Source: Bacillota bacterium | Lineage (GTDB): Bacteria > Bacillota > Clostridia > Lachnospirales > Lachnospiraceae | Assembly: GCA_023393095.1 (NCBI GenBank) | Contig: JAEWMT010000102.1 | Coordinates: 1-12,983 of the forward strand | Direction of reading: 5' to 3' | DNA length: 12,983 bases | Shown: positions 12,741-12,983 of the stretch, one piece after another | How the letters are laid out: every line of letters begins with the position of its first letter | Numbering within the stretch: position 1 is the stretch's first letter | Notes under the pieces: generated by a model | What the model saw: only the letters and a program-made list of their open reading frames with translations | The model's database searches: none | What the model was told of the DNA's origin: nothing | Made by a program: the position numbers and the translations under genes

Positions 12741-12983
12741 ATGAAAAAATCATTATCTTCAAAATTATTGCCGTATTTATTCCTTGCACCATCCTTCATT
12801 TTAATAGGAATCTTTTCTTATTATGCGATTGGAAGGGCGTTTGTAACTTCCTTTACGGATTCTACATTCGGAATTAAAAGTAACTGGGTTGGATTAGACA
12901 ACTATATCCAAGCTTTTCGTGACGATATGTTTATCACATCATTTCGTAATCAGCTGTATATCACAGTCACTACGGTGTTCAGC
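12741..12983 (+). CDS. Sugar ABC transporter permease, MalF/UgpA type (5' part)
   Basis: The first 81 codons of a permease, cut by the window end and still open. The translation begins MKKSLSSKLLPYLFLAPSFILIG, with the first membrane segment (about 10-32). It continues with the family-typical AFVTSFTDSTFGIKSNWVGLDNYIQAFRDDMF, the periplasmic loop leading to 'F-x-N' and the second segment. This is the N-terminal pattern of the first permease of carbohydrate ABC importers. GAAAGG at 12725-12730 is the ribosome site. A second permease (MalG type) would be expected just beyond the window. Confidence 0.9.
   Translation, partial: MKKSLSSKLLPYLFLAPSFILIGIFSYYAIGRAFVTSFTDSTFGIKSNWVGLDNYIQAFRDDMFITSFRNQLYITVTTVFS

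Noticed and set aside
1..12983. CRISPR array, toxin-antitoxin pair, phage or transposon genes
   Set aside because: No regularly spaced repeats, no recognisable toxin or nuclease, and no transposase or integrase were seen on either strand.

Overview
The window is AT-rich chromosomal DNA from a low-GC Gram-positive bacterium. The tRNA and rRNA sequences, clear Shine-Dalgarno sites, sigma-A type promoters and gene families (DUF4177, DUF3781, a MarR-controlled heterodimeric ABC exporter, a LacI-controlled sugar ABC importer) all fit the Clostridia. A Lachnospiraceae-type, carbohydrate-degrading clostridium is the likeliest source. That placement is inferred from gene content and style, not from a database match.

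Positions 1-545 are the end of a ribosomal operon: the 3' tip of 23S rRNA, tRNA-Asn(GUU), tRNA-Cys(GCA) and an intrinsic terminator. No 5S gene is recognisable between 23S and the tRNAs. The tRNA-Cys gene has its own promoter, which lies inside a nested inverted repeat.

Positions 546-3380 are an accessory patch: a GNAT acetyltransferase, an S33-type alpha/beta hydrolase and a small DUF4177 protein. It is punctuated by two diverged copies (2580-2714 and 3243-3377) of a unit that ends in the tRNA-Cys 3' end plus the same terminator hairpin as the genuine tRNA-Cys. This looks like the scars of old site-specific insertion, or serial duplication, at the tRNA-Cys gene. No integrase is present.

Positions 3441-9124 form an apparent five-gene operon: a MarR repressor with a palindromic operator over its transcription start, two half-transporter genes forming an asymmetric heterodimeric ABC exporter, an AraC-type regulator, and a VOC (glyoxalase/bleomycin-resistance fold) protein. 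A strong hairpin terminator closes it. The set reads as an inducible efflux/detoxification module. Next come a DUF3781 gene and, overlapping its stop codon, a truncated reading frame.

Positions 9711-12983 begin a carbohydrate-uptake locus: a LacI-family regulator, a long lipoprotein substrate-binding protein and the start of an inner-membrane permease. Two copies of the palindrome TTTACYCGRGTAAA flank the lacI promoter region. That promoter is followed by a strong intrinsic terminator before the lacI start codon, so it should make a short leader RNA or control lacI by attenuation. A hairpin between the binding-protein and permease genes probably sets their expression ratio.

I found no CRISPR array, phage gene, transposase or recognisable new defence system. 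The least explained items are the tRNA-Cys-derived repeats with covarying hairpins, the lacI leader, and two unusual inverted-repeat structures near the tRNAs.
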